Part shown: piece by piece, positions 5,378-6,633 of the stretch
How positions within the stretch are numbered: the stretch's first letter is position 1
How the letters are laid out: every line of letters begins with the position of its first letter
Assembly: GCA_002454125.1 (NCBI GenBank)
Contig: DKII01000017.1
Location: 7,725-14,357, forward strand
Length of the DNA: 6,633 nt
Source: Novosphingobium sp. UBA6722
GTDB lineage: Bacteria; Pseudomonadota; Alphaproteobacteria; Sphingomonadales; Sphingomonadaceae
Direction: 5' to 3'
The notes under the pieces: generated by a model
Databases searched by the model: none
What the model was told of the DNA's origin: nothing
What the model saw: only the letters and a program-made list of their open reading frames with translations
Program-made: the position numbers and the translations under genes

Positions 5378-5400
5378 CAGCGAAAAGACCAATTCACCTC

Positions 5401-5450
5401 CGCGCCGGAGCAGGGCACAGCACCCTCGTTCCGGCGCGCTTTTGTTTTTA
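5401..5450 (+). terminator. Intrinsic terminator between the DUF465 gene and terC
   Basis: Perfect 9-base arms, CGCGCCGGA (5401-5409) and TCCGGCGCG (5430-5438), continue inward with a further AGGG (5412-5415) to CCCT (5423-5426) pairing and a 7-base loop. The stem is followed by TTTTGTTTTTA (5440-5450). It is a strong plus-strand terminator. Only 16 bases separate it from the terC ATG, just enough for the terC ribosome site AGGGA (5453-5457). Confidence 0.88.
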
Positions 5451-5466
5451 ACAGGGAATGTGACTG

Positions 5467-6477
5467 ATGGAATTCCTCACCGCCGACTGGCTCGGCACTC
5501 CGGTCTGGTTCTGGCTGGCCTTTATCGGCATCGTCATCGCGCTGACCGTCTTTGACCTGGGCATCCTGCACAAGGAAGACCGCGAGATGGGCATCGCGGA
5601 ATCCCTGAAGCTGTCGGTCTTCTACATCGCGATCGCCATGGCTTTTGGCGCCTGGGTCTGGATCGAGAAGGGCGGCGACCTCGGCATGAAGTACTATACC
5701 GGGTACTTCATCGAAAAGGCGCTCTCGATCGACAATGTCTTCGTGATCAGCCTGATCTTCACCTTCTTCGCGATTCCGCCGAAGTACCAGTATCGGGCGC
5801 TGCTCTGGGGCATCCTCGCGGTGATCGTGCTGCGCGGCCTGATGATCGCGGCGGGTGCGGCGCTGGTCCAGGAAGCCTACTGGGTGCTCTACATCTTCGC
5901 GGCCTTCCTGATCTTCACCGGCGTGAAAATGTTCTTCGCCGGCGATCACGATCCGGACGTGTCGAAGAACCCGGTGGTGCGGTGGATTTCGACCCACATG
6001 CGCGTCACCCCGACCTTGCATGACCAGCACTTCTTCGTGAAGGTGCCGGACGAGAAGACCGGCAAGCTGGTCACGGCCGTCACCCCGCTGTTCGTGGCGC
6101 TGGTGGTGATCAACCTGGCTGACCTGGTCTTCGCGGTGGATTCGGTGCCGGCGATCTTCGCGATCACGACCGACACCTTCATCGTCTACACCAGCAACAT
6201 CATGGCGATCCTGGGCCTGCGCGCGCTCTATTTCGCGCTCTCGGCCATGGTCCACCGCTTCTACTACCTGAAGTATGCGCTGGCCGCCGTGCTGGTCTTC
6301 ATCGGTTCGAAGATCTTCGTCTCGGACTTCATCATGGGCGGGGAGAAGTTCCCGCCGGTGCTGAGCCTGGGCGTGACTGCGGGCCTGATCGCGGCGGGCG
6401 TGTTCTATTCGCTGTGGGCGACGCGCCACGGCGAGGACGCCGCGCCGCAGCTGCCGCATGATGAGATCCGGCCGTAA
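5467..6477 (+). CDS. TerC/Alx-family membrane transport protein
   Basis: A 336-residue polytopic inner-membrane protein with about nine hydrophobic segments (roughly 12-30, 46-66, 86-102, 113-133, 137-156, 206-231, 240-262, 266-286, 296-316). The two TerC signature repeats are present: FIEKALSIDNVFVISLIF with E83, D89 and N90, and INLADLVFAVDSVPAIFAI with D219 and D225; their acidic and polar residues lie in the membrane and are thought to bind metal. Named relatives include tellurite-resistance TerC and E. coli Alx, linked to manganese export and alkaline pH. I infer divalent metal handling, and no other ter genes are nearby to support tellurite resistance. The ATG at 5467 has AGGGA 9 bases upstream. 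Length is normal for the Alx-like form. It lies directly behind a terminator, so expression probably depends on read-through. Its TAA abuts the recQ stop. Confidence 0.93.
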   Translation: MEFLTADWLGTPVWFWLAFIGIVIALTVFDLGILHKEDREMGIAESLKLSVFYIAIAMAFGAWVWIEKGGDLGMKYYTGYFIEKALSIDNVFVISLIFTFFAIPPKYQYRALLWGILAVIVLRGLMIAAGAALVQEAYWVLYIFAAFLIFTGVKMFFAGDHDPDVSKNPVVRWISTHMRVTPTLHDQHFFVKVPDEKTGKLVTAVTPLFVALVVINLADLVFAVDSVPAIFAITTDTFIVYTSNIMAILGLRALYFALSAMVHRFYYLKYALAAVLVFIGSKIFVSDFIMGGEKFPPVLSLGVTAGLIAAGVFYSLWATRHGEDAAPQLPHDEIRP

Positions 6478-6633
6478 TCAGTACTGGCGAATGGTGGCGA
6501 GGAACGCCTCGCCATAGGCCGCCAATTTCCGGGACCCGACGCCGCCGACTTCGCCCAGCTGGGCGAGGGAGGCGGGTCGGGTCTCGGCCATTTCACGCAA
6601 GGTCGCATCGTGGAAGATGACATAGGGCGGCAC
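6478..6633 (-). CDS. recQ: ATP-dependent DNA helicase RecQ, C-terminal end
   Basis: The final 51 codons of a minus-strand gene that enters from the right edge. The frame is open throughout and ends in TGA (TCA on the plus strand at 6478-6480). The residues VPPYVIFHDATLREMAETRP, then LAQLGEVGGVGSRKLAAYGEAFLATI, are a typical HRDC domain, the helical nucleic-acid-binding module at the C-terminus of RecQ; the 'PPYVIFHDATL' opening is the usual RecQ form. HRDC also ends RNase D, but that form differs at these positions, so RecQ is favoured. RecQ unwinds DNA 3' to 5' in recombination and fork repair. There is no gap to terC, whose stop codon is immediately adjacent, and no terminator lies between them. 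Confidence 0.88.
   Translation of the reverse strand: MPPYVIFHDATLREMAETRPASLAQLGEVGGVGSRKLAAYGEAFLATIRQY

Noticed and set aside
5374..6459. A 361-codon open frame on the minus strand, antisense to terC
   Set aside because: Its residues are the Arg/His/Asp/Gln-rich mix expected from the reverse of a GC-rich membrane-protein gene, with no domain, while terC on the other strand is clearly recognisable. Its stop lies in the DUF465 gene.

Overview
The window is GC-rich with dense, often overlapping genes. Its gene families fit an alphaproteobacterium, most likely of the order Sphingomonadales: an exonuclease III–GTP cyclohydrolase II–acetyltransferase chain, a RibA with a long RibB-like N-terminus, a stomatin-like SPFH gene followed by an Arc-type regulator, and a DUF465 gene next to a TerC-family transporter. 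The taxonomic call is inferred from gene style only; there is no rRNA or tRNA here.

Layout. 1-58 (-) is the first 19 codons of an unidentified gene. 153-2496 (+) is a compact operon: xthA (exonuclease III), ribA (GTP cyclohydrolase II with a degenerate DHBP-synthase-like N-terminal half, TTG start) and a GNAT acetyltransferase. Each stop codon overlaps the next start (TTGA, GTGA). 2493-4871 (-) runs the other way: an SPFH/band-7 membrane protein, a small Arc-like ribbon-helix-helix protein with an AT-hook-like tail, an 85-residue two-helix membrane protein, and a secreted parallel beta-helix protein whose stop codon is interleaved with that of the acetyltransferase.

4872-5203 is the only long non-coding stretch. 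It is AT-rich near the SPFH gene and carries two divergent promoter-like sequences, each with the same 8-base box (GCGAATCA) at the same place in a 17-base spacer. It also has a palindrome at the predicted SPFH start site and a GC-rich, hairpin-forming leader on the + strand. The + leader leads into a 57-residue DUF465 gene (5204-5377), then a strong intrinsic terminator that ends only 16 bases before the start codon of the TerC-family gene (5467-6477). The window closes with the C-terminal HRDC end of recQ on the - strand, stop codon to stop codon with terC.

Most genes are ordinary housekeeping or accessory functions. The parts that deserve attention are the paired divergent promoters, the possible autoregulation by the Arc/AT-hook protein, the structured leader, the terminator placed in front of terC, and the degenerate RibB domain on RibA. 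I see no mobile element, CRISPR array, tRNA or rRNA.
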